Below are positions 1 through 12,935 of a stretch of 64,000 nt of DNA, one piece after another. A model generated the notes under the pieces. It was not told the origin of the DNA, did no database searches, and was given only the letters and a program-made list of their open reading frames with translations. This stretch comes from Camelus bactrianus. Taxonomy: Eukaryota; Chordata; Mammalia; Artiodactyla; Camelidae. The stretch lies in contig NC_133541.1 of the NCBI RefSeq assembly GCF_048773025.1, positions 13,589,412 to 13,653,411 on the forward strand. The letters are read 5' to 3'. Position 1 is the first letter of the stretch. Each line of letters starts with the position of its first letter. A program made the position numbers and the translations under genes.

Positions 1-790
1 TGACAGTGTGTGAGAGATGGAGTCTAATCAGAGCAGTCAAAATTTTGGTGACCGTGGTTCACCCTTAGGGTCAGCAGCTGCTGCATCTTTCATCCAAACC
101 ACCTCAACTGATTGTCTGTCTCATTAGTTTCTTACCACGTTCAATGGAGTTACAAAAAACAAACAAAACATACCTAGCAAATGCTGTTGACTTGGAAACT
201 CATTATTTCAGACTAATTGGCAATAAAAAAAGAAGAGATTTGGAGAACATGGTTTAATACTAAGAGAGTAAACTGTAATAGTCTCATTTGACATGGGACG
301 TCCCCACATCACAGGAAACCCAAGTCCCAGACAAACTCAGATGGCTGTTTACTCTGGGAGGTGTAGATCAGGAACACGGGGTTGAATTGATAGATTTTTC
401 CTCTTGAAATGAAAACAAAGTGCATCTTTACAAAAGGTAAAAACTAAATTCCTTAAATGAATTCATTGTTCATTCATCAGTTTTCTTAGTAAATCATCCA
501 GAATGACTTCTCAAACATCTAATCCAGAACAAAGCTGTCAGAACACCTACAATAAAAGTGCCCAGTGAAAATGTGGTTTGAATGTTTGACAAGCATTTCA
601 TCATCAGAGAGGTGATGCAACTTCTGTGACTTATATCATGTACATGTGTTGAAAATTCCAGCATAAGTAGAGAATAACATAGTCAGTCATTTTTCCTCTC
701 TTAAAAAAATTTTTGATGACTATTTTCTTGACTGATGACTAATAAATCAGTTACCCTTTCTGTCCACCTCATGACCTATCACCACATATA

Positions 791-1175
791 TGAGTCAGGT
801 TCTCTACAGAAGCAGAACCAATAAGATCTGTGCACCCAGAAAGAGATTTTAAGGACCTGGCTTTCCTGAATATGGAGACTGGCAAGTTCAAACTCTGCAG
901 GATTGGCTGGCAGGCTGGAGACCCAGGGAAGAGCTGCAATTTGAGTCTGAAGGCAATCCGCTGGCAGAATTCCCTCTTCTCCTTGGGGAGTAGGCCTTCA
1001 ACTGATTGGACATGGCCCACCCATCCACATTACAGAGGGTGATTGGCTTCACTTAAAGTCTACTGACTTAAATGTTAGCCTCTTCACAAAAATAGCTTCA
1101 CTGAAACATCTAAAATAATACTTGACAAAATATCTGAGTACTGTGGTCTAGCCAAGCTAACACAGAAAATTAACC
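791..1175 (+). repeat. Dispersed mammalian repeat, family unassigned
   Basis: It starts with a 'gtcaggttctctacagaagc' type motif and ends with 'aaaattaaccatcat'. The same ends flank the element at 9,167-9,579, and the start motif recurs at 61,195. I recognise it as a common interspersed repeat but cannot name the family safely. Confidence 0.5.
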
Positions 1176-3293
1176 ATCATATGACCCAGGGGCTTAACCT
1201 CTCAATAAGGGACACTTACCCAGGACTTGATGAACTATGGGTGAAAATGAGACATCCTGCCAGTTGAAACTCAAGCTACTTTTCCAGAAATTATACTCAA
1301 TTCAGTATTAGCCAAAGATGAGTAGGAAATTCCTGCTTTAACTTGTTTAGTTTTATTATAACAAACAGGTAAATGATAATTTACATCATAAACTTGCACA
1401 CTCTTTGAAAAAGAGTCTCATAAAATGAGACTTCAAGGAAAAGTTTACGTTCCCATGAGCCTCCTTGGGCTAGGTGCCCCGGGCTCTCCCAGAGACAATT
1501 CTGCTTAAATTTACATTTCTTTGCCATTAGATATAAAAGCTTAAGAAGAATTGCTTTGGAGCTTCACCTCGGTCATCAAAAGCTCTTGGTCACCTTGAGT
1601 AGGAAATTTCCATTGTCTGCCTCAGTGAAGCCAGACCACTTGGCATTCCTAGGCTAGAACAGTTTCCCCTGCCTTCAGCAAAGAAAATAGGGAGATGATT
1701 GGGCTCATTCATTCTTAACCGAGTAGGCAAAGGAGTTTACCAGGTCTGTGAGCACAGAGGCCTGAGTCCACAGTTGGCTCTGTACCCACCCCCTTCCTGA
1801 CCACTGCAGACACAGAGATGGGAAGCAGAGTGGGTTGTACAGAGATCCATCACTGAGAAACAAGCTCAGGACAAGTGTACTCAGCAGGAGGAGTCTTTGA
1901 ATTCACGTTTCCAATGAGAACGACAGCATACACATTCATTCACCCGACGCACATCTACGGAGCACTTACTGTATACTAGCAGCACCCTACCAGGTACATG
2001 GGTTCGGGTACAGGTTACGTTTGGTTCCTTCTCCCAGGAGGTTTGCTGGGATTCAAGCAGGCGAACAAGTGTGAGGGAGAAGCATCAGCTGGTGCCTCAT
2101 CCTAAGTGTGTCTGTTACATGATTGAATTTGATCATCCATTTTGAGGCTTAGTGGAAAACCAATTGTAGAAAGCCTTTCATTTAAAATGAAAAAAACTCA
2201 ATGACTTCCTCCTCCTAGAAATTTAGAGGGGAAAACCCCTATTATCTAATAAATTATCTGCATTAAAAATGCATTAGTCATCAATCTTCATACCATCTGG
2301 TGACAGCTACATTGCTTATTTAAAAACAACACAGTCCCCTTCCTTGGAGCATGCTTTTTATGGTTCTTCTAAAAGAAACTCATTAAACTCAGCTATAGAA
2401 GAAGGTAAACTGCTTTACAGTAAATTAGAATGTTATAAATAAGAGAATGCTTTGCATATTTTAGCTGCCATTTTAATTTAAGGTGGAATGCATTGCTGCC
2501 CAATATGTCTATTGCAAAAACCTAAAGAACATAGTCCTTGTAGTTGATGGTAAACGCTAGAGAGAAGACCAGCCCCAGCGTTTATTTTTCCTATGCATCC
2601 AACTCAGCGACAGAGGATCCTAAGGTGCCCCGTGAACTGCCCACAAAGATGACATTTTCCTCCTTCCTTTGAAGGTCAGTGAGCCCGCTGTCATGGTGTC
2701 CACATTACTCATCGTTCGAGGGGCAGGTGCTTCAGAAGGCACGTTGGCTCCTGTAATAAATACTGATATGTGGCATTTTACTCTTGAGCGCCTGTTTCCA
2801 TGGGTCAGTCCAGAGTTTCAGGAAATTCAAAAAATATTGTTGAAAACTGATTAGTTATGGATTTGTGTGTTTCAAATTTCTGCATTTGGTGCTGAAGAGT
2901 CATTATTTACAAAACAGAAGAAGCTAAAGCCCCACAAATGATTTGTTACTCCTTCTAGAAGACAGTTCACTCTGTCTCCATGCCCTGAGGGATCAAGTAG
3001 AAAGACTTGTCTGTAAACAGAGACCTATCACAGGACGTCACAGAATCCGTGGAATACAAACATTTCCTTGGCAAGAACTTCAGGAAAAGCAGGCACAGTC
3101 CCTAAATCAAGAAGACACACCACCCACACAGCGGGGAGCATCTCACTCCTCACCCAGACTCGCCTGATTCAGAGCCACTCACTGCCATTGCCACTGCCAC
3201 TGCCATCTGTGGTTTAGTGCCTTTCATCAGCATCCCCTGCGCTCTTAAATACATTCACACATAAACTGAAAGGAAGTGATCAAGACACTGTTG

Positions 3294-3295
<2 letters not shown>

Positions 3296-3325
<30 letters not shown>
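3296..3325 (+). repeat. (TG)n microsatellite
   Basis: About 15 uninterrupted TG units. Confidence 0.95.
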
Positions 3326-3327
<2 letters not shown>

Positions 3328-5154
3328 TCCTAAGCCTGGTACCAAAAGGAACGTCCCTGAAGTTATGAAGTTTGTCCATATTTGTGACGAGGGATCTGCC
3401 TTGGGCACATCTCCAGGAGCACGAGTGTGCAACAGAATTGGGGAAAGAGGGTATCAGAATGTTTTCAGATGCAGAATTCTACCTGATCAATCAAAAGTAG
3501 CTCAAACAACAAAGACATTCATCTCATAAAGCAAGACCAGAAGAAGTGTGAGTCCCAGATTGGTGCGCCAGTTCAATGACAGAGTCCAAGGCTTCATTCA
3601 TTCTTCTGCTCTGTCCTAAACGATGCCGGAACATCCACCCTTGGGACTGCAAGAGGGCTGCTGCAGACCCAGGCATCACCTACAGCCATGACCACGTCCA
3701 GTGAAAAATATTGGTACTTCCTCCTGTGACTCTCTTCTTATTAGGAAGTCAAACTTTTCTTAAGATCCTTCACACATACATGCAGCATCTTGTCCTCGTA
3801 TGTCCCTTTTGCTAGCTCCAAGAGACTCTTAAAGAAAAGGTAGGAGCATATCTGGCATGTGTATGCCATGGTGGGAAGATGGATCTGCCGGGAAACAAGA
3901 AGCCTTGGGGCAGAGCCAGGGATTGAATGGCTGTTTAGTAAACAGCCAACACTGGCTCTCCCCAGGGATTGGGACTGGAAGAGAAGAATGAAAGAATGTT
4001 TCTTGCCTGAAACCTGAATGGCCTCTCTGGTATTCATTTTGGAAATTACTGTCTCCACATATCTAGACATACCTCTGAGACAAAGGTCCAGGTACATCAC
4101 CCTTTTTGGTCACTACTTAAGGACATCAAAGGCATTTTGCATCTTCCTAGGGACCAGGAAAAACCTTGGAAGGCATTTTGTTCTTAAGCGCATACACCAA
4201 AGTGAAATTTTGTGTAATGGTGGGTAGAGTCCGCCAAGCACACTGAGTCAACTCTGGGGCTCACCTGGGTTTCCACTGAGGGTAGTGGAACTGAAAGAAA
4301 GTGAACAAAGGCACCATTAGAGAAATTAATTTACCCTAGTGCTGGTGAAGCCTGCAACTTTGTGGGTAAGGAGAATTAACAAGGAACACCAGCAAGTAAT
4401 GGCTGAAGCAGGGGCTTAGAAGTCAGAATCTGGGCTTGAGTCCAAATTGAGTCCACGGATCATGGTACCACCTTGGACAAAGCACTAGGGTCAGTGTGGG
4501 GTCGCCAGGACATTGTTTAAACAGTGTGTGGCATGTTCTGAGTCAGCAGCAAGAGGAAATAAGTATTATCCACACACAGGGCACTGGCAGATTCAGGCTG
4601 CACAGAAGTTAGATCTCTAACACTCACTGACACCCGTGACTAGGGGAAGACACTGCAGTGGCTGGCAAGTCTACAAACTTCCATGGCAATGCTACTTCTG
4701 TGGAGAGGAGAAGGGGATCTCCTGGACCCCACTAGCCCTCCTCTCTGCCCCTCTTAGTCCTTCTCCCTCCCTTTCCCTCAGCCCTTATGTTTCTGGTTCT
4801 TTCATGGGGTCATGCGCTGCTCAAGCTTGTTCCTTCAACCTGTGTTCTATGCCCTGATTCTTCTCTAATCTTTGCACTTCATTAAAACTTACCTCCCTTG
4901 CATACTGTTACTTCCAGGACTGACAGTTCACCTAAATACTGTCCAGCTAAGATGCTAGCTGATTCAGGGTCAAGAAGTTCCCCTCTTCCCCTCCCATCTC
5001 CCAGTTGGTACTCTCAGTTTACAGGGGGGTTCTATGTTTACTTGCAGGAAATTCAAACATGGGAAGATTTCTACTGTCCTGAAATCTTCATTCTGTTCTG
5101 TCTGCAGCTCAGGCAAGAGTTCTCATGGGAAAATATCATTCTTTTGCTTTAGAG

Positions 5155-5330
5155 GCAATATAGCCAGAGTGGATAGCAACGCAGGCTCCAAGGTCAGGGC
5201 GTCTGGGTTCATATCCTGGTTGTACACTTGCTAATTGTGTGAAGTTGGGCAAGTTAATTAACATCTCTGCGCCCAAATGTTCACACAAGATGGAAATAGA
5301 GAAAGAGATAGAAAGAATGGGAAAAAAAGA
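5155..5330 (+). mobile_element. MIR SINE fragment
   Basis: It has the MIR order of a 'gcaggctccaaggtcag' box, 'gggttcatatcctggttg', then a 'gtgaagttgggcaagtta' core. Ancient tRNA-derived SINE. Confidence 0.75.
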
Positions 5331-5366
5331 TTACAGTAATTAATTGGATTGCTGCAAGAATTTGTG

Positions 5367-5762
5367 TATTATAGACTGAATGTTTGTGTCTCTCCTCCCC
5401 CCCAATTCATATGGTAAAGTCCCAGCCCGCAATGTGATGGCTTCTGGAGGCGGGGTCTTGGGGTAGTGATTAGGTTTAGATGAGGTCACCAGGATGAGAC
5501 TCCAGTGGTGGGATTACTGTCCTTCTAAGAAGGGGAAGAGAGACCAGAGTTCTGTCTCTCTCTCTCTCTCCCTTCCTCCCCTTGATGTAAGAACACAGCA
5601 GGAGACAGCCATCTTCAAGACAGGGAGAGAGTCCTCACCAGAACCCAACCCCTCTGGCACTTTGATCTTGGAGCTTCTAGCTCCCAGAATTGAGAAATAA
5701 GTGTCTGCTGTTGAAGGTGCCTAGTCTACAGTACTTTGTTACGGCAGTGTGAGATAAGACAA
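5367..5762 (+). mobile_element. MaLR-type (MLT1-like) LTR fossil
   Basis: The sequence follows the MLT1-type LTR order: 'agactgaatgtttgtgtc' near the start, a CT-rich block, a central 'cttgatcttggagcttc' and a terminal 'tttgttacggcagtgtgag'. No internal region is attached, so it looks like a solo LTR, old and broken. Confidence 0.75.
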
Positions 5763-8284
5763 TGAGTTAATGCAGGGAAACAGAACAGAATGAAAGGCAT
5801 TGAGGTATGGACGGCACTCACAGGCATCGGTCAGATGCTAACTTTCTTGGTAATAATAGGAAGGATGAGGTTTGCCGATTTAATTTTTTTAAATATTGCA
5901 TCTAAATCTTATTTATCTTGATTACTGAGTTTGTCGACACCCCCTTAAATTTGGTGCCCAAGGTAAGAGCCTTATTTATCTTACCTACTTCACTGAATAT
6001 TGGTAAATGCTCAGTGACAGTTGTTATTCGTGAAGTTTAAAGATAGCTATGTATTCTTTAAAGATATTTTTATGACAAAGTTTGTTGAGGGTTATTTTCT
6101 CAGTGGTCCAGTGAAGAAATCCATTTACAGATCCCCATCCTGGTGTTTCTGGGTCACTCACATTGTAAATGAGAGTCAGTCAGAATGGGATGACAGTAGC
6201 ACAAGTTTGCCACAACATGACCCAGAGAGATGTGTGACCTGTGGGAATGGAGCCAGCCTAGGTTCAGATGGCAGAGGTTTGGCCAATTTATCTGCCTCCA
6301 TCCAAATCCTCGTTGTAAACACAGAGCAAATTTGTTTTGTTTTGTTTTGTTTCCTCTGAGTCCCATTTGCCTCATTAGGCTGACCCCTTGCCTTATCTGA
6401 GCTGGAAACTACAAAAAAGACTCTCCCTTCATGTTACAGCCCAGCCCCCACAATGGATGTCACTTCTGAATATGATGGGCATCGTGACATACATCACCAG
6501 AAATATTTCTCCATATGATCCCCCTTGATTACCGCACCCCCTTTCTTTCAGTAAGTTGAAACCACTTTCTAATACCCACCTATCTTTACAACAGCCCCAT
6601 GTATCAGACAAGAAGAGACAGTACTTCTTCTCTGTGCAAAGCAAGTTTACACCTCATCTGCTCCATGCGTAATGAGATGGTTCAAGCTAATCACTGAGAC
6701 CACAATCTTGGTCTTCTGTTCACTAACCCCCCAAGCCCATCTTTCTCTCCTCACTGGTGCTCTTGCCTCCAGGGTTTGGATATCTAGAGTTCAGTTGGAT
6801 CATTGGCAAAAAGGATCAAACACTTTTAACTGGGAATCCCATTCGCAGTGGGTAAAGCTCTTCGGAGCACATTTGCATCAAAGGGAATCTTGATATTATA
6901 ATCACGGCACCACCGTGATAATCATTGTGACTGTTGATCAAGAAAGAAGGAAAGGAAAGAGCAGAGGTATTGGACATTTGCTGGAGGCCAGACTCCAGAA
7001 ACAGTGGGCATCTTTGTCCATGATGTCTACATGGACAGCCCAGAACAGGTCACTAGCACAAGTAGCCAGCACTGACCTCCTGTGAACAAAAAAGAACCAC
7101 CATGGAATTCTGGCTCTGCCCTAGGATTCAGGAAGTAGAATCATGGTCGAAGATGTACCCCTAAAAAGGAGTGTGACATTCAGGAACTCACACTGCTGGG
7201 GTCTTGTCTGTTGAATTACAATGTGAGGGGTTTAGACTGGACAAGTGGTTTTCTACATGGTCCCTCTGACACACAGAAGTGCAATAAGGTAACTGGGAGC
7301 AGCATGGGGAACCCCAGCCCAGGGGCTCAGGAGCTTCAAGTTCAGGCCCGAGCAGTTCCCTTTCGGTCTGAGTGATGTGTTAGGACATCACCTAAGGTTT
7401 TGTCTGGATAAAGAGCTCTGGGTTGATAATTAGGCAAACAAAACAAAAAATGGCAGAGTGGATGGTCTCAAGGCTTTCTTTCAATGTCATTAGTCAATAA
7501 TGTAATAAAAAGTTAGTGATATATTTTATAAACGAACCCTCTGTCCCTGCCCTCCGGCAAAGACCTCAGAAACACAGCATCCTTGAAGAACTAGGGTTTA
7601 TTACTCGTACACAGGAGGGAGGACACTGACCAGGAGGAGCCGTGGGCACCACAGTGACAGGGCCGTAGGGGCTTTGCTTGGGTGATTGGCAGAAAGGGGT
7701 GGGGGGGATGGGTAAGAGGAGGGAAGAACGTTCTAAGGAAGCAGGGGTTTGGTCTGGACTGCGTGCTGTCAGAACGTGGGGGAGTCTATGGTGGGATATT
7801 CAAAGCTTACCTACAGGGAGGGCTGATGGAGAAAGGACAGCTTGTCTCTGGTCCAGGAGGCGCTCACTCATCTCAGCTGAGGGGGAGGAGGCTGGTGTTT
7901 CCTGGGTGCACAGAGGCCTTGTTGGTGTCACATCCGTGGTCTCAGGTGACCTTGTCCGACACTGGGGTGTCCTGTGAGGCTGTTTACATGAGCAGAACCA
8001 GGGCCCAGCATGAGCGTCAGGCCAGCTCCCAGACGTTAGGGGACGCTTTTTGTTTTCTTACCTCGCTTCAAAAGATGCGTTTTAACTTAGAGAGAAATAC
8101 TTAAATCAGCACCTACCCCCTCAGAGTTCCTCAACGCAGTCAGATGCTTTTGTGAATGCGCTGAATAAACACTCCTCATGGCGTCTTGCCCGCCCCGCCC
8201 TCCCCACCCAGAGACACCGAGTGATGCTGACATGTGTCTGCCCTGGGTTCACATCCCTGAGATATTCTAGGAGATCCCAAAGAA

Positions 8285-8525
8285 TAAACACAGAACAAAG
8301 GAGGAGAAGGATCACGAGATGCAGACACGTGTGGAATTTTTCATTAACGTTGCTCATTGCGTCAAAAAGCCAGATGAATGAATGCAGCCTGTTTCTCCAT
8401 CAGGTGATGACCAACAGGTGGGTACTTTACCATTAAGGTGAACTCCTTTTGCGGAGAAATAATTTGGAAGGTATGCGTGCCCCTGGAAGAAAATGGAACT
8501 GAAATAAAAATGCTCAATAGACAAT
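8285..8525 (+). repeat. Near-identical arm block 1 (left copy)
   Basis: It matches the reverse complement of 63,758-64,000 with only a few substitutions and indels, mostly at its first bases. Past 8,525 the arms differ much more. Confidence 0.85.
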
Positions 8526-8557
8526 TATTTGGGGGTAAAATGGAGAAGAAGTCATAA
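8411..8557 (+). other. Exon-like open frame at edge of conserved arm block
   Basis: A 48-codon frame lies behind a pyrimidine-rich stretch and AG dinucleotides (8,402-8,403 and 8,416-8,417). The mirror copy at 63,728-63,877 is also open, with 49 codons and one silent and one conservative difference in the shared block before the two diverge near the stop. It contains 'NSFCGEIIWKVCVPLEENGT'. I do not recognise a family. It could be a last exon of an unknown transcript or a chance open frame kept similar by gene conversion. Confidence 0.2.
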
Positions 8558-8915
8558 AGATAAATTATATTCAAGCTGTTAGTTTATATGTGTAAAAATT
8601 ATTGAATTAAATAACTAAATAAAGTAAATAAATCACTTTCACATACTTACATAAACATACATGCTTTGTTTCCTTCCTTTTTTTTTTTTTAAATTATCTA
8701 TAATTTCCTTGTGGGGGTAGGTTTATTTAGTAAACTAAGTCATAAGAAAAAGGCATTTCAAACATTTTAAGTTCCTGGTCTAGATTGTCCTCATCCTTAG
8801 TCACTCCTGGCAGGATGATATTATTTAAGATGAGAATGACAATGGTTCATTCAGAGGAAGGAATCCTGGCTAAGGAATCAAAGACCCTTTTCCAGAACCA
8901 CAACTGACTAGGAGT
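8526..8915 (+). repeat. Diverged arm segment 1 (left copy)
   Basis: It aligns with the reverse complement of about 63,395-63,757 but with many substitutions and small indels, roughly three quarters to four fifths identical by eye. MIR-like wording starts near 8,860. Confidence 0.75.
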
Positions 8916-9166
8916 AAGATCTAGGGCAGAGCATTTAGCCTCTGTGGGATTCCAGTTTCCTTTGTTACCTAATGGAAGATGTGGATGAGAGATTCTTTAA
9001 GTCTCTTCTAGTGCAAATGTGCGATGATCACGTGACCCACATCCTCTCTGCGACTGAAATAGGTGCCTTCCGCTGTGGTGGGCTGACGCCCAGACGTGAG
9101 GTCTACAATTTGGGCTCCAAAGTATGTATACTGAGCATTTGTTGGTTTTGGCTTTTCAGAGTCTGT

Positions 9167-9579
9167 ATTAGTCAGGGTTCTTCAGAGAAGCAGAAGCAAT
9201 TATATATAGAAGATTTATCACGGGAATTGGCTCACACAGTTCTGGAAGGCGAAAGTCCCACAGTCTGCCATCGGGAGAACCAGGGTAGCCAGTGGTATAA
9301 CTCAGGCTGAGGCTGGAGACCTGAGAGCCAGAAGGCTGCCCCTCTCAGCTCAGGAAGAGTGAGGAAGTTTGCCTTTCACTTTTTTGTTTTTTTCCAGCCC
9401 TGGGCAGTGGGATGATGCCCGCCCACACTGGTGAGGGCAGGTCTTCTTGAGTCCGTCTGCTGATTCAAATGCTCCTCTCTTCGGGACACACCCTTACAGA
9501 TACACCCAGAAATAATGTTTTACCAGCTCTCTGGGCATCCCTCCACCTAGTCAAGTCGCCATATAAAATTAACCATCAC
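9167..9579 (+). repeat. Dispersed mammalian repeat, family unassigned
   Basis: It begins with 'tattagtcagggttcttcag' and ends with 'aaaattaaccatcaca'. This is a fuller copy of the repeat at 791-1,175. Confidence 0.6.
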
Positions 9580-10059
9580 AGCATATATCACACCATGTTG
9601 ATCATCTCTGTTGAAAACCCCAGTTTTATTTGAGGATTCCCACATACACATGCCTTTAGCAGTCCAGGTGGTTTGGATGAGCGCCTCCTTCCCCTGCAGA
9701 CCAATCAGAATAATTCCATCCTTTGGGCTACCACATTCGATTGGTCAATACGAGTACCTAACTCAAGTTTGCTCAGTCAAAGTGAATCTTCCAGCTTGAG
9801 AGGAGGACTGGGAAGACAACTTCAACCAGGGAGGCTAGGAGTCTGATCAAGTTTTAGAGCTAATTACCAATCTCTGAGAAATCTGAGGGAGAAAGGGACA
9901 TACTAAGTACTTTGGGGATATAGTTAGCAACTGTGGCCTCTGTAGGAAAAATGATCTACTTTCCCCAACAGAAGAAAACAGAACAGAGAAAGAGAGAGAG
10001 GGGAGAGAAAGAGAAAGAAGCTATAGATATAAAGAGATCTAAAAAACCTACTAACCAAT

Positions 10060-10430
10060 CACAATGTGTGGAACTAATTTGAATAATGATTCAAATATAT
10101 AAAATAATCAAGGAAATGTGAACCAGTAGGATATGTGACAATATTAAAGAATTATTGTTAAAAATTGTAGAGGTTACAATGATATGGCAGGTATATTTTA
10201 AGGGAGTCTTTGTCCTTTAAAAATTCATACGGAAACATCTGCAGGTGAAATAACACCTGGGACTTGCTTCAGGATAACTTGGGATGAGGAGGGAATAGAC
10301 GAAACGGCTTTTCTGGGTGTGGGTAACTGTTGAAGCAGATGATGGGAAACCACGGTTCACTAGCTCATGCTCCCTAGTTTTAGATCTACTTGAAAATTTG
10401 AATAAAACAATTTTTAGATAAAAGCACATA
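10060..10430 (+). mobile_element. Old L1 (L1M-type) 3' UTR fragment
   Basis: It matches the familiar L1M 3' end order: a 'gtctttgtcctttaaaaat' block, 'catctgcaggtgaaataa', 'gggacttgcttcaggataac', then 'aactgttgaagcagatgatg'. No coding part is present. Confidence 0.65.
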
Positions 10431-10759
10431 CATTTTTAAATACAAAAATTTCACTTTTGAGAAATGATACAAATTATAGACAAAGATGTTTATCTTAAGA
10501 TTATTGGTAAGAGAAAAAAACTAAATGTTGAACCACAAGTTAAGTAGATTATAGTAATTCCTTAAATATAATGATAGGCACCCTTCAGTTATGTCTAGGA
10601 ATAGCTTTTAAAGACATGAGAATATACTTATATAATATTAACTAAAATCTATAACAAGATTATATTATCTCAAATAAGTGAAATATATATCACATAAAAG
10701 ATTGGATTTATTTCTGAATAAGTTTATTACCCTGTTACTATCAAGGGGCATATGACATT

Positions 10760-10990
10760 GTGGTCTAGAGGGCAGGTTCCAGAGGGAGTTGGAGCCTCAG
10801 CTCAGCCACACACTAGCTGTGACTGTGGGCAAATCACTTTACGTCCATGTTCTAATCTTTTAAAAGGGTATAATAGTGGGACCTATCCCATAGGTTGAAA
10901 GAATTAACCAAATTGATTTACTTAAAACACCTGCAACAATGCTGCTGCCTAGGATGTCATTTGCAAATGCTGGCTGTTACTACCATTCAC
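10760..10990 (+). mobile_element. MIR SINE fragment
   Basis: It has the MIR core 'ctagctgtgactgtgggcaa' followed by 'taaaagggtataatagtggg' and the typical tail 'caaatgctggctgttact'. Confidence 0.8.
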
Positions 10991-11195
10991 ACGGAGTGCG
11001 AAACGCATGCTGATACTGGTTGCCTGAAAATTGACACTTTATATGGATTGTACTTCTATTTTTCCAAAGCACCGTTGCCACGTTATTCTATCTTATTCTT
11101 GTAACAACACAATAGGATAAGAAGTCAAAGAATAACTATTTACGAAATGAAGACTACAGCTCAGTTGCAGAGAGTAAAATGAACTTTCCCGAGGT

Positions 11196-11335
11196 GCCCC
11201 TCCCCTCCCCCCTCCCTCCCCCCCCTCCCTCCCCCCTCCCCCCTCCCCCCTCCTCCCTCCCCCCTCCCCCCCCTCCCCCCTCTCCTCCCCCCTCCCTCCC
11301 CTCCCTTACTCCCCTTCCTACTCCCCTTTCCCAGA
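11196..11335. repeat. CCCTCC-rich low-complexity tract (polypurine on minus strand)
   Basis: For over 100 bases the plus strand is almost entirely C and T, with repeated runs of three to seven Cs separated by T or TCC. The minus strand therefore has many G-runs at short spacing, able in principle to form G-quadruplex or triplex structures. Confidence 0.9.
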
Positions 11336-12289
11336 TCTGCTAGTGGTCCTGTCATTGCCCTAGGTCTCCTGACTTCCCCTCTGCCAAGATGACTTTCCAT
11401 GAGCAATAAAGATCCTTATGTGGCTGACTGCTAGCTGCTGTCCATCAGGCGCAGACATTATTTTTAATCCCTATGCTCTGGAAGAAAGTAGTTCCAAATT
11501 CCATGGCTGGAGCGATGAGGCCCCGCCCCGCTGAGCACTGCAGAGTCAGAGCAGGGTGAGCGCGCCTGGAGCCTCCGATAACTGATGGCGCCCTGCTCCC
11601 GCTCAGTTTCATTTGTGCGGCCCAAGTTAGCCCCGCCTGGGAACCTGCAGGAGGATGGGGTCCTGACAGCCCATCCTGGTTCTGAGAAGCTTAAATCTGC
11701 ATCTCCCGATTAACGTTCTATTTGTATGCAAATGAGTCCTGCCTTGGTGGCTTGTGGATAAATGGACACTGCATATTGGAGCTTTTCTGAATACAGAGTT
11801 GTGGGATGGAAGGACAGGAAGTGACCTTATAGAATAAGAAGTCATGTTTCTTCATTTTAAAGACAGGAAGCTAGGGTTCAGAGTGGCCAAGTGGACCCCC
11901 CAGGGGCATGTTGCTGGTGAGCTGAGCGCAGCTGTCTGAATATGGGGACCCCCACAGGCCATATTTCTATCTCTACCCTCGAGCCCCAGATGAGCTGGAG
12001 AAAACAATTATTTTTACAGATTAACATCCATCTATCAGTTACTCTGTGTGTCTGTGTGTGTGTGAGAGAAAGAGAGAGGTAGGGAGTGTCTCTGTGGGTT
12101 GGGGCCAGAAGTGGGAGGAGGTTATCCCCAAATCATTGGCTTCCAAACTGTGGGACTTACCTCCCTAAAGCAGAGATTGTGCTCAGTTAATAATAAGTTT
12201 AGTCCTTCAATAAATTTCTATTTTTTAAATAAAAGGTATTTTTACTTTTTAAAATAAATGGAGATGGTTAAATTATTGCCCATTTTTAT

Positions 12290-12640
12290 CTGATGAACAG
12301 TCTCATTCAACTCATACTGTTGCATTAATTAAACAAGGAGGCCGTTACACAGAGGGGGCTCTAATGCCATGGTTCCAATTTCCTCTGTAAGCAAATCAAA
12401 ATCTAAGCCCATAAATGCCTCAAGCTGCAAAATCAAAACCTATGGGCAACCAGTCACAACCAGCCAAATAAGCTTTAAACTACAGCCGACCAATAATCTC
12501 CTCACTTTGTTTCTGCTTTTCTGTCTAAACGTGTCTCTCTCCAGCGCCTGCCAGTGGAACCTCTTCCAGTTTGATGTTGTCTGATTCAAATAGGTTTTTG
12601 CTCAAATTAACTCTTGAGATTTGTAATATGCCTCCACTTA
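12290..12640 (+). mobile_element. Possible ERV-type LTR fossil
   Basis: Wording such as 'tgggcaaccagtcacaacca', a CT-rich 'ctttctgtctaaacg'-like part and a following 'cagtttgatgttgtctgatt' resembles an endogenous retrovirus LTR. The family is not assigned. Old and broken, with no coding part seen. Confidence 0.35.
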
Positions 12641-12744
12641 TTTAACAATATTAAAAGTACAAATAACTATCAAGTGATTGCCCAATAAATATTTTAATGT
12701 AAAGGGAGAGGGAATCTTCCAATAAAAAAGATGGTTTTCTTATC

Positions 12745-12935
12745 ACATTTTAAAAAATGGGGTAGGGGGACACAAGAAAACTCTGGGAGGTGTTGGCTAC
12801 GTCTGTTATCTCAACCATGGTGATGGAATCACGGGTGTTCGCAGATGTACAAACTCATCAAATTGTCCACATTAAATGTGTGCAGTTCTTTGTTTATCAG
12901 TTGTACCTCCATAAAGCTGTTTTAAAAAGGATGCG
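12745..12935 (+). mobile_element. Old L1 3' end
   Basis: The terminal L1M wording 'actcatcaaattgtccacat' is followed by 'tgtacctccataaagctgtt' and an A-rich tail. Confidence 0.75.

Larger units (their letters stand above)
1..8284. other. Intergenic flank left of the mapped palindrome arm
   Basis: No gene is recognisable here. Open reading frames are short and lack known domains. The stretch holds one unassigned dispersed repeat, a TG microsatellite, a MIR and a MaLR-type LTR, listed separately, plus a short TTTTG repeat near 6,331-6,352. It may continue the left arm, but its partner would lie beyond base 64,000, so its arm status cannot be judged from this window. Confidence 0.6.

Noticed and set aside
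11161-11406. Glycine/arginine-rich 81-codon frame
   Set aside because: It is the translation of the C/T-only low-complexity tract.
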